Position numbers and translations under genes: made by a program. The notes beneath the pieces were generated by a model. It searched no databases and was not told the DNA's origin. It was given only the letters and a program-made list of their open reading frames with translations. This document shows positions 24,765 through 33,923 of a stretch of DNA of 64,000 nt, piece after piece. The first letter of the stretch is position 1. Every line of letters begins with the position of its first letter. The stretch is taken from NCBI GenBank assembly GCA_965227095.1, contig CBDDFL010000002.1, forward strand, positions 1,054,001 through 1,118,000. The letters run 5' to 3'. Origin of the DNA: JANQMY01 sp965227095 (GTDB lineage Bacteria > Pseudomonadota > Alphaproteobacteria > JANQMY01).

Positions 24765-26087
24765 ATGGACCGAACACGGTCAATCAGCGGAATCTCAAGA
24801 CGTCGATTGCTTTTGAGCGGTGTTGGCGGCCTAGGTGCGACGATGTTTGCCCCGGTGGTACTTGCGAAGCCGGAGTTGAGCGGCGGTCCCCTGTTCGATG
24901 ACGTGCTCACATATTATCAGTTTGGCCACCATCGCACGGGTGGCGAAGGAAACCGTCTTGCTGTGGATTGGATTGGCGAGCGGCTTACCAAAAGTGGCCT
25001 TCGCGTGAGCACTCCGTCTTGGCAGCAGCGTTTCTTTGATCTTGATCAGCATTCGCTATCGATCGACGGAACACATGTTGAGAGTTTTCCTCTTTGGTTC
25101 CCTAAAGTGACAAGCCCGGAAGGTGTTTCGGCGCCACTAGCGGTGTTTGATCCGGAAGGCACTGGAGATCCGATTGACGGCAAGATTGCCGTGGTCCCGG
25201 TACGGTCTCTCGAAGTGCATGATCAATCCCTTCATGTGCGCCGCATCAACGAGATTGCTGTAAGAGGAGCGAAAGCGGCAATCGTGTGCAATCCGCATGT
25301 TGCACAAGATCAAACCGAACATTTGACGCAGGATGTTCCAGCACCTTACAGCGAGCGCCCATGGCCGGTGCCGGTCATGAGCATTGCTCCAAAGAATTTC
25401 GCCGACGTTCATGAGGCCGCGTTAAATGGTCAGTCGGCGCACATGGTTCTGACGGGGCAGACACGAGACCATGCCCAAGCGTTAAATGTGGTCGGTGAAA
25501 TCGACCGCGGTGGACCCAAGATTGTCATTTCAACGGCTTTTACCGGGTGGCTTTCCTGCGCAGGTGAACGGGGTGGCCCTGTATCCATTTTTCTTGCCCT
25601 CGCGGATTGGGTTTCTCGCAACACGTCCAAAGGCAGCTACGTATTTGTTGCGCATAGTGGAGCTGAGGTTGGTTTCCGTGGACGTAAAACATTTGTGGAC
25701 ACACTAGCGCCAAATCCGGGACGATCGCCCTGTTGGATCGAGTTAGGCGGTTGTACGGCAACATGGCGTTGGCAAGTTTCCAACCTGGGACTTATTCGTG
25801 ACGCGTCTCATGGAGGTGTCGAAAACCTTGTGGTTTCCCGGGATCTCATGCCCCATGTCCGCCCGGCTTTTAGCGCGCTCCCAGGCGTGGAGCCTAGGTC
25901 CCACAGTGCCGCTGGAGAGATACGCGACATCTTCCAAACCGGCTATCAAACGGTCGGCATGTATGGATCTAACTATTATGCCCACGCCATGGGCGACGAT
26001 CCGAAAAATACGCACCCGGAGCTACTTCAGGGTGTCACTGCGGCAATCACGAACGCCATCAGCGCCATGGAAGCTTCTCTCGTTTAG
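24765..26087 (+). CDS. Tat-exported M28-like protein with degenerate metal site
   Basis: A 440-residue protein. A twin-arginine signal (SRRRLLLSG, about 11-19, then a hydrophobic stretch ending VVLA) would export it folded. A PA-like insert (about 120-230) and an M28 aminopeptidase-like core (about 240-435) follow. The usual zinc ligands are not conserved: the H-x-D strand reads TAFTGW, the bridging Asp segment reads AGERGGP, and the E-E pair reads GAEVG, so only the general-base Glu remains. It may be a pseudo-enzyme that binds ligands. Other metals or another activity remain possible. It is alone behind the GntR regulator. Confidence 0.7.
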   Translation: MDRTRSISGISRRRLLLSGVGGLGATMFAPVVLAKPELSGGPLFDDVLTYYQFGHHRTGGEGNRLAVDWIGERLTKSGLRVSTPSWQQRFFDLDQHSLSIDGTHVESFPLWFPKVTSPEGVSAPLAVFDPEGTGDPIDGKIAVVPVRSLEVHDQSLHVRRINEIAVRGAKAAIVCNPHVAQDQTEHLTQDVPAPYSERPWPVPVMSIAPKNFADVHEAALNGQSAHMVLTGQTRDHAQALNVVGEIDRGGPKIVISTAFTGWLSCAGERGGPVSIFLALADWVSRNTSKGSYVFVAHSGAEVGFRGRKTFVDTLAPNPGRSPCWIELGGCTATWRWQVSNLGLIRDASHGGVENLVVSRDLMPHVRPAFSALPGVEPRSHSAAGEIRDIFQTGYQTVGMYGSNYYAHAMGDDPKNTHPELLQGVTAAITNAISAMEASLV

Positions 26088-26887
26088 GCGTGTTTGCCGG
26101 GCTCTGTCTCCGTTTTCTTGCGACGGCGCCAAGGAACCACATATTTTTCACCTTGGTACTCCCCTCCTACCGTATGAATATCATACGCACCTTCCAAAAC
26201 ATCCTGCCTCAAAACCTCATCGGCTGATCCGTCACTTTTAATTTCACCATCCTTCATCAAAATGAGGCGATCACAAAATCGTCCTGCAAGCGTTAGGTCA
26301 TGTAATATGGCCAAAACAGTTTTCTGTTGGTCGGCATACTGACGTAAAATCTCCATCACATGAATCTGGTGATAGGGGTCTAGTGAGGCGATCGGCTCAT
26401 CGACCAGCAAGATCGGGGCGTTCGCCACAAGTGTTCGGGCCAGCATAACACGCGCATATTCGCCGCCGGATAGATTTGAAATAGATCTGTCTTTCAGGTC
26501 CAACGCATCGGTCGCGCGTAATGCTCCTTCTACGGCGCGGTCAAGATCTTTCTTCGTTTCTTTTGCGCCCTGGTAAGCGAACCGTCCCAACGCAACGACT
26601 TCTCGCGCGGATATGGGCCAATGGGCCGGCGCGTCTTGAGGAAGGTAGGAGATAATTTTCGCACGCTCTTTGTTGGAATAACGCGGCAGGGGGCGTTCCA
26701 GCAGGTCAATGCTGCCAGACGTGGGCCGGTTTAGTCCCACAATCGTTTTTGCGAGCGTCGTTTTTCCAGCCCCATTGGGACCAATGATGCCCACCAGCGC
26801 GCCCGGTTCAACGTCTAGTGTCAGATCCTTGATGATAGAGCGGTCGTCGATGACGACGCTCACTTTTCTAAGGCTTATCGTCATCAT
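26084..26887 (-). CDS. btuD: Cobalamin ABC transporter ATP-binding protein
   Basis: A 267-residue ATPase of the FecE/BtuD type. Walker A GPNGAGKTT is at about 36-44, the signature LSGGEYARVMLARTL at about 140, and Walker B LLVDEPIASLD follows. It powers import through the permease upstream, with which it overlaps by an ATGA junction. Its end overlaps the M28-like gene on the other strand by 4 bases. Assignment to B12, not iron-siderophore, rests on the cobalamin riboswitch at the head of the operon. Confidence 0.9.
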   Translation of the reverse strand: MMTISLRKVSVVIDDRSIIKDLTLDVEPGALVGIIGPNGAGKTTLAKTIVGLNRPTSGSIDLLERPLPRYSNKERAKIISYLPQDAPAHWPISAREVVALGRFAYQGAKETKKDLDRAVEGALRATDALDLKDRSISNLSGGEYARVMLARTLVANAPILLVDEPIASLDPYHQIHVMEILRQYADQQKTVLAILHDLTLAGRFCDRLILMKDGEIKSDGSADEVLRQDVLEGAYDIHTVGGEYQGEKYVVPWRRRKKTETEPGKHA

Positions 26888-27915
26888 AGGCCGGGGAGCC
26901 TTTTCAGAATCAAGTACAGAAAAAATGGTACGCCGATAAATGACGTTAGAACACCAAGCATCAGTTCCTGATTGCCTGGTAAAACCCGCACCACAACATC
27001 AGCCGCCAGAAGGAGAAGGGCGCCGCCTAAAGCGCTCGGCAACAAAAGATTACTTGGCATATGGCCGACCAGTGGTCTCAGCATGTGTGGGACAACCAAC
27101 CCGACAAAACCGATGGCCCCTGCAACTGCGACCGAAGCACCAACACATAGTGTGGTTCCCATGATGACCAATTGACGTATCCACCGAAGGTCGACGCCCA
27201 AACTGCGGGCGACGTCTTCGCCAAGAGATAAAGCATCAAGACTTTTTTGTGACATGAAAAGCAGACACCATCCAAGAGCCATAAAAGGAAGGGCGATAGC
27301 GAGGTCGGCCAAACTGCGGTCCCGCACCGATCCAAGCAGCCAGAAAATCATTTCACTTAAAGCGAAGGGGTTAGGGGACAAGTTCATTGCGAGGGATGTA
27401 AATGAGACAGCGAGACTGCTGAGCGCGACGCCCGCGAGAATAAGCGTTAAGGGGGTTGTGTCCCGCAGGCTGATCATCAGCAGAATGAACATTGTTATGC
27501 TCGCTGTGGCAATTGCGGCCAGCGGTGTGGCCAAAAAGAACAGGGATCCCCATCCAAAATAAATGGCTATGACGCCGCCAAGGCCCGCGCTGGCCGACAC
27601 GCCCATGATGCCCGGCTCGGCAAGAGGATTTCGGAACAAGCCTTGAAGGGCGGCGCCGCTTAATCCTAGGGAGGCGCCAATCAAGATAGCGAGAAGTGTT
27701 CGGGGTAACCGTATTTCCTGCATGATAACGGATTCAACGGATTTCTGCGCGTTGAAGGGCCATGCGAAAAGCCCGCCCATTGCGTCCCAGAACCCAAGCG
27801 ATTGATACCCCGCGAACAGAGAGAGCGTGAAAAAGAAAGCCAAACCGAAAGAAATGCCGGCATAGATGACCGAAGTCGCTGGTCCGGCCTGGAGGGTATG
27901 GGACGTATCGTTCAC
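26884..27915 (-). CDS. btuC: Cobalamin ABC transporter permease (FecCD family)
   Basis: A 343-residue inner-membrane protein with about ten hydrophobic helices. Signatures are LPRTLLAILIGASLGLSGAALQG and NPLAEPGIMGVSAGA-like GASLG near the N-terminus, and GFVGLVVPHMLR with G-H in the C-terminal coupling region. This is the BtuC/FecCD fold. It lies between btuF (3-base gap) and btuD (4-base overlap). Confidence 0.92.
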   Translation of the reverse strand: MNDTSHTLQAGPATSVIYAGISFGLAFFFTLSLFAGYQSLGFWDAMGGLFAWPFNAQKSVESVIMQEIRLPRTLLAILIGASLGLSGAALQGLFRNPLAEPGIMGVSASAGLGGVIAIYFGWGSLFFLATPLAAIATASITMFILLMISLRDTTPLTLILAGVALSSLAVSFTSLAMNLSPNPFALSEMIFWLLGSVRDRSLADLAIALPFMALGWCLLFMSQKSLDALSLGEDVARSLGVDLRWIRQLVIMGTTLCVGASVAVAGAIGFVGLVVPHMLRPLVGHMPSNLLLPSALGGALLLLAADVVVRVLPGNQELMLGVLTSFIGVPFFLYLILKRLPGL

Positions 27916-27918
27916 GCT

Positions 27919-28800
27919 TTATGGCTCCGCCGATCGCTCTGATGACAAAGTCAAACTGTTCTCCAATCGGCCTTGAACCAATGTTTGCAAGGCTTTGGTC
28001 ACGAAGGGACCAGCGCAGATCCAATCAGAGCTTTTTATGGTGATGTTTGGGTATGTGGTCAAAAGTTGCTGGTATTTGGGGTGTCGCGCAAATCCTGTCC
28101 GCGCGGACCGGGAGAACCGGTCCGTAAAACTTAGCACGAAAACATCGGGCGGCTCCCTCAGCAATGTTTCCAAATTTATGTGCTGCCATCCTGATATGCC
28201 CTGGCGCGCCGCGTAGTTTTCGAAACCGGCTAAGGTGAGAAGGTCATGAACAAATGTGTCTCTTCCTGGCGCACTTCCGGTCGGTAGAAAGTAAACGGCT
28301 TCTGGTTTTTGGGCGGTGTGTGCCATTCTGGCTTGGGTTGCCGCGCGCTCCATTCGCGCGATCAGATTTTCCGCGGCGTCAGAACGGCCAATCGTCGCGG
28401 CAAAACGGCGGGTCACGCCCTTAATGTCTTCGTAGGAACGGGCCGTTTCCAAATTCACAATCTGGAAACCCATCCGTTTCAGAAAAGACGATTTTCGGTG
28501 GTTGCTCCATGTTTCCAGCACCACCAAATCTCCTCCGGTGGCCATAATTTCTTCGACACTGTCGCCGACGCTTGGAAACTGTTTCGCCCGGTCGGCGAGG
28601 GGGGAGATGTCTGGATTTGTTGCGTGGACGGATAGTCCGGCGATCTGGTCTGGTGCGGCAAGCATCAACACGAACTGATCCGTACACACGGAGGTGCTGA
28701 TCAGCTTTGGCAGCTTTTCGCTTGCCTGCCCGCTATTGACGCTGAAACCAACCAGCGTCAACAGCAAGGCAATGATCAAGGTGTTATGTTTGCCAATCAA
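27919..28800 (-). CDS. btuF: Cobalamin periplasmic binding protein
   Basis: About 293 residues with a probable TTG start at 28800 that overlaps the end of btuB by 17 bases; earlier in-frame ATGs would place the start deep in btuB. A signal peptide (about 1-25, ending GQA) is followed by the two-lobe helical-backbone fold of BtuF/FhuD type: LISTSVCTDQFVLMLA near the start and DLVVLETW in lobe 1. It captures B12 in the periplasm and delivers it to BtuCD. Confidence 0.85.
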   Translation of the reverse strand: MIGKHNTLIIALLLTLVGFSVNSGQASEKLPKLISTSVCTDQFVLMLAAPDQIAGLSVHATNPDISPLADRAKQFPSVGDSVEEIMATGGDLVVLETWSNHRKSSFLKRMGFQIVNLETARSYEDIKGVTRRFAATIGRSDAAENLIARMERAATQARMAHTAQKPEAVYFLPTGSAPGRDTFVHDLLTLAGFENYAARQGISGWQHINLETLLREPPDVFVLSFTDRFSRSARTGFARHPKYQQLLTTYPNITIKSSDWICAGPFVTKALQTLVQGRLENSLTLSSERSAEP

Positions 28801-30730
28801 AATCGACTTTGATCCCGCCAAAGGCGCCGATCCCTCTTGTTTCAAAGCCGAAGACTTCTTGGTAGTCGGCATCCAGAACGTTCTCAATGCGTCCAAACAT
28901 CGTCACATTGTCGGTGACCCGATACGATCCGGCAATATCCAGAAGGACAAAAGAATCGAGCACCAATCGTGTTGCCGGAAACGTCGAGAAATCGTCATCA
29001 AGTTGATCACTATTGTAGTCGAGCGACAGGTTGAGATTGCCACGCCCCTCCGCGAAGGAAAGATCTGACTGGAAACTCAAGAGTGTTTCTGGACGCCGTA
29101 TTTCTGTTGCCCCTGCTTCTGTCGCGCGCAAGTGTGAATAGGAAAACCGGAGCGCCCAGATGTCCAAAGGATTTGCCTGCACCGCAACTTCAATCCCTTC
29201 CCGGCGACTGTTATCTGTGTCGTTGACCGGCGTTGCGATGAAGGCGGGTGGGGGAAAAATTGTGCTTATTTCATTTTTAAGCGTGGCGTTGAAGTAGGTC
29301 ACGTCGACGACCGCGCGGCCGTCAAAGAACTCCTTCTCGCTGCCAATGTCCCAACCACGGGACGTCTCCGTTTTCAGGTTTGGATTGCCGATGAATTGAT
29401 TGGAGAAAAATCCGAACAGCTCCGTAAAGGACGGGTCTTTCGCCCCTGTGCCGTAGCTGCCATGTAATCGCACATCTATTACCGGTACGCGAACGGAGGC
29501 TGTGCCTCTGTACGTGGTTTGATTTTCGAACCTGTCGTTATCATCGAACCGGACCGCCCCCGTGAGGTAGGCAACATCTCCAAGACCCAGATGGTATTCC
29601 CCGGCAATACTATTGGACGACTCTTTTTGGTTCTGGTTGGGGTCGAAAAATGTTCCAAAGGACGTAAATGCCGTGCCTGTTTGGGTAAATTTTTCGGTTT
29701 CGCGTTCAAGTAAAAGCGTCGCACGATGGTCCAGGACGGTTCCAACATCGGTTTGAAAGTTCACACTACTGAGGAAATCATATTTGAGGCGCTGGCCTTC
29801 CGTGCCGTCCGCAATTCGCAGCCCATCCTGATAGTTGATCCCCGATGTGTCCGCAATGGTGAACGACGCCCTGTTTGTCCAAAGGTCATCGAACGGGTTG
29901 AAATCTAAAAAGACGCGACCGTAAGCTTGGCGGTTCTTCGATTCAAGGTCGGCATCGACCGGCGGTCCAGATCCTGCATCGTCGAATTCGGAGCGGCCGG
30001 TCGTGTAGCGGCCTACCAAGCCCAGCGATAGGGTATCGGTCAGTTCGAAGTTAGCTTTGGCGGCACCGGTCGCATTTCGATACCCGTCCTTTTCGTTGCC
30101 GGAGACGGAGGTATTGATCCCGTCGGTTCTTAGGAAGGCCGTGGACAGCGCGAAGCTATAACCGTCTCCCGCACCCCGCACCGCACCGCCAAGCTGAGCC
30201 GTGGCAAACGAGCCCCCTTCTCCAAAGGCTTGGAGTTGCATACCCTCCTGACCTTGCTTCGTGACAATATTCACGACACCCGCCAAGGCGTCACTTCCCC
30301 ACAGCGCGCTTTGTGGGCCGCGCAAGACTTCGACACGTTCAATCTCATGTGCCAGCAATGCGCCAAAATCGTATTCTGACCCGAAGGCGGGATCATTCAG
30401 TTCGATGCCGTCAAGCACCACCAAAGCTTGGTTTGCCTCCGCGCCTCTAATTCTGATTTGCGATAGCCCGCCGACGCTTCCAGACCGGCTGACGGCGAGA
30501 GAGGGCACAGACCTCAGGGCGTCCGATAAAATACGAATTTGTTGGTGTTCCAGCTCCGCGCCAGACAGGACGGTAAAAGCCGATCCCACTTTGTCCGCAT
30601 CCAGTGGCGTTCGGCTGGCGGTGATGACAATTTCATCGCGTAATTTGGTGTCGGCGTGAACGTCGTTTGCGACAGCCACGACCGCAACAGAACTTAGAAG
30701 AAGCCATTTTGAAAAAGTTTCTACCTGCAT
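28784..30730 (-). CDS. btuB: TonB-dependent cobalamin receptor
   Basis: A 648-residue outer-membrane beta-barrel receptor. The start at 30730 (or ATG 30733) is followed by a signal peptide ending near VHA. The TonB box DEIVITASR is at about 33-41, a plug domain (about 40-160) with SVGGLSQIRIRGAEANQALVV-like and RVEVLRGPQSALWGSDALAGVVNI motifs follows, and a 22-strand barrel ends in an aromatic residue two positions before the stop (DFDWQT). It is the first gene of btuBFCD and is preceded by a cobalamin riboswitch, which sets its substrate. Length is close to that of E. coli BtuB (about 614). Confidence 0.93.
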   Translation of the reverse strand: MQVETFSKWLLLSSVAVVAVANDVHADTKLRDEIVITASRTPLDADKVGSAFTVLSGAELEHQQIRILSDALRSVPSLAVSRSGSVGGLSQIRIRGAEANQALVVLDGIELNDPAFGSEYDFGALLAHEIERVEVLRGPQSALWGSDALAGVVNIVTKQGQEGMQLQAFGEGGSFATAQLGGAVRGAGDGYSFALSTAFLRTDGINTSVSGNEKDGYRNATGAAKANFELTDTLSLGLVGRYTTGRSEFDDAGSGPPVDADLESKNRQAYGRVFLDFNPFDDLWTNRASFTIADTSGINYQDGLRIADGTEGQRLKYDFLSSVNFQTDVGTVLDHRATLLLERETEKFTQTGTAFTSFGTFFDPNQNQKESSNSIAGEYHLGLGDVAYLTGAVRFDDNDRFENQTTYRGTASVRVPVIDVRLHGSYGTGAKDPSFTELFGFFSNQFIGNPNLKTETSRGWDIGSEKEFFDGRAVVDVTYFNATLKNEISTIFPPPAFIATPVNDTDNSRREGIEVAVQANPLDIWALRFSYSHLRATEAGATEIRRPETLLSFQSDLSFAEGRGNLNLSLDYNSDQLDDDFSTFPATRLVLDSFVLLDIAGSYRVTDNVTMFGRIENVLDADYQEVFGFETRGIGAFGGIKVDFDWQT

Positions 30731-30934
30731 CATTGACTCCGATACGTGGTGTGCAGACGAAATATCGTCTGGCACGGTTAAGACGGCCGGAGTTGGCAAT
30801 GCAGTCAGCAAAAATATAGAGTTCGTGAAAGAACTTTCCCGCCCCCTAAATCCTTTGCAGCGCAGCGCCACGTCCGGGCGCGTCACCACAACGGATTTCC
30901 GTTCCCTCCAAGACACCCCGCATGTCGGGCAGGC

Positions 30935-31115
30935 GACGCTTGTGATGGCAGGTTTCCTGGCTTGCGCGTCACTGCGTCTCTTCACCTTCCCAGGCCAAAT
31001 TGGCCCAGTGGCATGTTTGAAGATCCGCTCTTCGCTTACAGTTGCGGGGGCAGCTTCGGCTTTGTTCCACAATGTCGAACGCACCGAATTCCCTTGGTCC
31101 TTTCGGAACCATCAC
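30935..31115 (-). promoter_or_regulatory. Cobalamin riboswitch upstream of btuBFCD
   Basis: On the minus strand the leader contains the B12 box AAGCCAGGAAACCTGCC (plus positions 30948-30964), the core GCTGCCCCCGCAACTGTAAG (31035-31054) and an upstream paired element near 31090-31111, all in the normal order and spacing. In known riboswitches of this class, adenosylcobalamin binding closes a kissing loop and blocks translation or transcription. About 200 bases lie between the aptamer and btuB. Confidence 0.95.
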
Positions 31116-31172
31116 TAGTTGTGACCTAGCAGGAATCCTGCGCGAGTGACAAGGGGAGAATTTCGCGTATCG

Positions 31173-32330
31173 CTATTGTGTGGACGGATAGGCCTTGGTG
31201 AGACTGGATTCTTTAAGGATCGCGCGCATCAAATCCCAAGCTTTTGTGGGCCGAAACCCCCGTGCTCGATTGCGGTCACCAATCTTGAACAGCAAAGAAT
31301 GCTGCCTAAAAAGAGATCGGTAGGCGTCGATTAAGCGGGTCTTGCTGTCCCAGATATGGGTTGCTTCTCCACCGGCACCATTGACCTCGAGGATTGAGAA
31401 ACCGTGTCCGTTTTGCAGGTCCTCAATGTCTTCGAAGCGCACATCAAAGCGGCCAAAATAAAATTCCGGTATTTCCTTTGCGATCCGATCGAACGCGTTC
31501 GTCATTTCCTGGGTGATGAAATCATTACCGTTTTTGAAAATCGTGCCACGGGAATGACTGCCGGCGAAAGCGAGGCGAAAGGGTTGCCCCGTCGGTAAAA
31601 CCATCTGCAAACTGTCTTTATGGCGGTCGAGGTAAATGTGGGGGATGCGTCCCGCTCTGGGGTCCGCGTGGATTAACTCTTCAAGCGTGGATTTGCCATC
31701 ACCCGTCACATGCGGAAAATATTTGAGGGTCAGCGACAGTATTTGTCCCTTGTCCTCTCCTGGAAGGCGGACATAAAAGACGCCGGCTTCACCTTCAAAT
31801 GGGATCATTTTCTGAAGAAGTAATTTGTTTCCGTGCGGAAAAGCGTCGAGATAACTCCTCAAGTCGCTATCATTTCGTACAGGGCGTACACCGATACCCC
31901 GCATCCCAAGATCGGGCTTTGCGACAACGGGGTAGGAGAGGCCGTTCTGCATCATGATTTTTTTTGCACGCTGAAAATCGAGCTCACTGTCGTCATGTCC
32001 TGTTTTAATGTGAGTCACAAACGGCGCGACAAAAGACCGGGCATCTCCGGTTATTGTATCGAGTACGTCCGCCTTCGATTCCCCCATCAGTCCACCATGC
32101 GGAAACAGAGGGTTGGCAATCGTCGCAAGCGTTGCACTTCGGTATTTTGCCGCGAGGAACGCCCACAACAAGCCTACCGGTGCATAGAACAGGTATCCCG
32201 GCCAGAATTCAAAATGAGACAAAGCAGGACCGCTTGTATCCAAGGGGGGCATACCGGCATGAGGTTTGCGATCTGCGCTGTCGCGGTGAGGCCTGTGCGT
32301 TGATGGGAGGTTCATATCAAGAGCCGTCAT
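31173..32330 (-). CDS. ATP-grasp family protein
   Basis: A 385-residue protein. A disordered polar start (1-40) is followed by a hydrophobic segment (about 45-65). The ATP-grasp fold runs from about 130: YPVVAKPDLGMRGIGVRPV supplies the nucleotide-binding Lys and small loop, LLQKMIPFEGEAGVFYVRLP the second lysine strand region, and EVNGAGGEATHIWD (about 325) the Mg-binding E-x-N. The acceptor and amine substrates are unknown; the family forms amide or peptide-like bonds. It follows the riboswitch leader and its next neighbours are DedA and a hydrolase. Confidence 0.8.
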   Translation of the reverse strand: MTALDMNLPSTHRPHRDSADRKPHAGMPPLDTSGPALSHFEFWPGYLFYAPVGLLWAFLAAKYRSATLATIANPLFPHGGLMGESKADVLDTITGDARSFVAPFVTHIKTGHDDSELDFQRAKKIMMQNGLSYPVVAKPDLGMRGIGVRPVRNDSDLRSYLDAFPHGNKLLLQKMIPFEGEAGVFYVRLPGEDKGQILSLTLKYFPHVTGDGKSTLEELIHADPRAGRIPHIYLDRHKDSLQMVLPTGQPFRLAFAGSHSRGTIFKNGNDFITQEMTNAFDRIAKEIPEFYFGRFDVRFEDIEDLQNGHGFSILEVNGAGGEATHIWDSKTRLIDAYRSLFRQHSLLFKIGDRNRARGFRPTKAWDLMRAILKESSLTKAYPSTQ

Positions 32331-32339
32331 GGTCAGTCC

Positions 32340-32921
32340 TCACGCCGCCTTTGGCCGGCGAACGTAATCCCTGATGTAGGGGAAGGTGAAAAAACAGATG
32401 GCGATCACCATCCCAGCGATCCAGCCCCAAGTGCCGGCAATATCGATGATCATCTGCCCGAAGAAATAAACAGCCGAAAAAAGAAACACTGTCCAAAGTC
32501 CGGCGGCGATCAAAACAATCAGAGAAAATTTGACAAAGGAAACGCCCAAAAAACCAGCACCGGTATACGTCGGCAGACGAATGCCCGGTGCGAACCGCAC
32601 ACCAATCAGCGTGCTGAACAGGTGGTTTTCCAGCCACTTTTGCGCTTTGCCAATGCGGTCTTCACTAATAAAGCGGCGTGCCTTTTCGTTGCGGGCCGCA
32701 AGCCATCCCAAGCCGTACAGGCCAAAGTCGCCGAGTACGATTCCTGTATAGAGCGCGATCAACACATAAGATGCGGGGACGATATGCATTGCCGCCAATA
32801 GAGCGCCGATGGTGGTAGCAGCGTCTTCCAACACGAAGGTGAAAAGGCCAAGGGCGATGGCGATGACAATGGGGTCGGACGCAAAGGGGCCCAACAGGTC
32901 TAAAAACCGGTCAACCGTCAT
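32340..32921 (-). CDS. DedA family membrane protein
   Basis: A 193-residue inner-membrane protein with about five hydrophobic segments. The family motif is GVRFAPGIRLPTYTGAGFLG (about 108-127), equivalent to the R-x-x-P-G-x-R block of DedA/SNARE-associated proteins; an acidic residue in VLEDAATTIGA (about 31) is also typical. Members act in lipid-carrier recycling and membrane homeostasis. The start overlaps the hydrolase 3' end by 11 bases, so the two are coupled. Confidence 0.85.
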   Translation of the reverse strand: MTVDRFLDLLGPFASDPIVIAIALGLFTFVLEDAATTIGALLAAMHIVPASYVLIALYTGIVLGDFGLYGLGWLAARNEKARRFISEDRIGKAQKWLENHLFSTLIGVRFAPGIRLPTYTGAGFLGVSFVKFSLIVLIAAGLWTVFLFSAVYFFGQMIIDIAGTWGWIAGMVIAICFFTFPYIRDYVRRPKAA

Positions 32922-33846
32922 GGGCGGCCTCCGATAGTTTTTGGATAGCCGCGTCAATTTCCGTCTTGGAGTTCCAGGGCAGAAAATGGTTCTGTCCTTC
33001 CAATGTCACGATGGAGAGGTTTTCATTGCCATCGAAATGCCGCTCCATATACGCAACGTTGTCATAGGGAACGAGATTATCGACCGTACCGTGAATAATG
33101 ATGATCGGGTGGTCGATGGTTTTAAGTTTGGGCTGAAGTTCCTCAAGCTCGACTTTGAGTGCCATCAGTTCTTGATTGGCATTGCGAATGGCACGGGGCA
33201 GCAATTGCCGAACGGGCCACCATTCCCCGACAGGCTGCATGAAGTGGACTTTTTCAAGGGTCGGATCCAAGGATCCTGCCGCAATGACCAGGCTGTCCAC
33301 TTGGTCGGGCATGTCTGCGGCCACCTGCGCCACAACGGGCCCACCCAGCGAATGGCCGATCAAGATGGGCCATTTCCCGTCCCGTTCCACCAAAAGCGGC
33401 TTAAGCGCTTGTGCTTGCGCCGATAAATCGACAACCGCCTTGCGGGGCGCGCTTTCGCCAAACCCGGGGCGGTCGACAGCGACAAACTCAAACCCGGATG
33501 GCACGTCAGTTAAGAACTCTTCCCACCCATCAGCAGACCCGGGTGTTCCGTGGACAAAGATTACCCGTCGCCCCGTGGGGTCACCCGCCTTGAGATAGCT
33601 CACCTCACCATCAATGGCGGTGGAGGCTGCAAATTCCCGAACGACATCATTTGTTTTTGCTTCCGCGGCGGCGGCACTTGGCGCGGCGGCGGACAAAGCG
33701 GTTGCCAATAGTGCCGCAAAATGAAGCTCTTTGTTATGACGTTGACCTGAAGCCCGCCGATCCATTGCGTCCAACCACCGCTTGTGATGCTGGAAAAGCC
33801 TAGCATCTCCCTGGCCCCAATATGGCGCCAAAAAAGGCGGATGCAA
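32911..33846 (-). CDS. Alpha/beta-fold hydrolase, exported or membrane-linked
   Basis: Up to 311 residues. The start is uncertain; a hydrophobic Ala-rich segment (about 43-61, ending AAAAEA) looks like a signal, which suggests a start near residue 28 (ATG of MDRRASG). The core has HGTPGS (oxyanion loop), VDRPGFGES, the nucleophile GHSLGG (about 165), an acid in HGTVDNLVPY and the His in GQNHFLP. The substrate is unknown. It is co-transcribed with DedA and the ATP-grasp gene. Confidence 0.85.
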   Translation of the reverse strand: MHPPFLAPYWGQGDARLFQHHKRWLDAMDRRASGQRHNKELHFAALLATALSAAAPSAAAAEAKTNDVVREFAASTAIDGEVSYLKAGDPTGRRVIFVHGTPGSADGWEEFLTDVPSGFEFVAVDRPGFGESAPRKAVVDLSAQAQALKPLLVERDGKWPILIGHSLGGPVVAQVAADMPDQVDSLVIAAGSLDPTLEKVHFMQPVGEWWPVRQLLPRAIRNANQELMALKVELEELQPKLKTIDHPIIIIHGTVDNLVPYDNVAYMERHFDGNENLSIVTLEGQNHFLPWNSKTEIDAAIQKLSEAAHDG

Positions 33847-33923
33847 ATCACAGGCAGCAAACGCTTTCGTGAGCGGCTGTCTTTCGCTTGTGAGGTGTTA
33901 ATTGCCTGATATTGCTGAGCTTT

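Noticed and set aside
26084..28800. Iron-siderophore or heme ABC transporter
   Set aside because: The protein families allow it, but the operon is led by a cobalamin riboswitch and a BtuB-like receptor, which favour B12.
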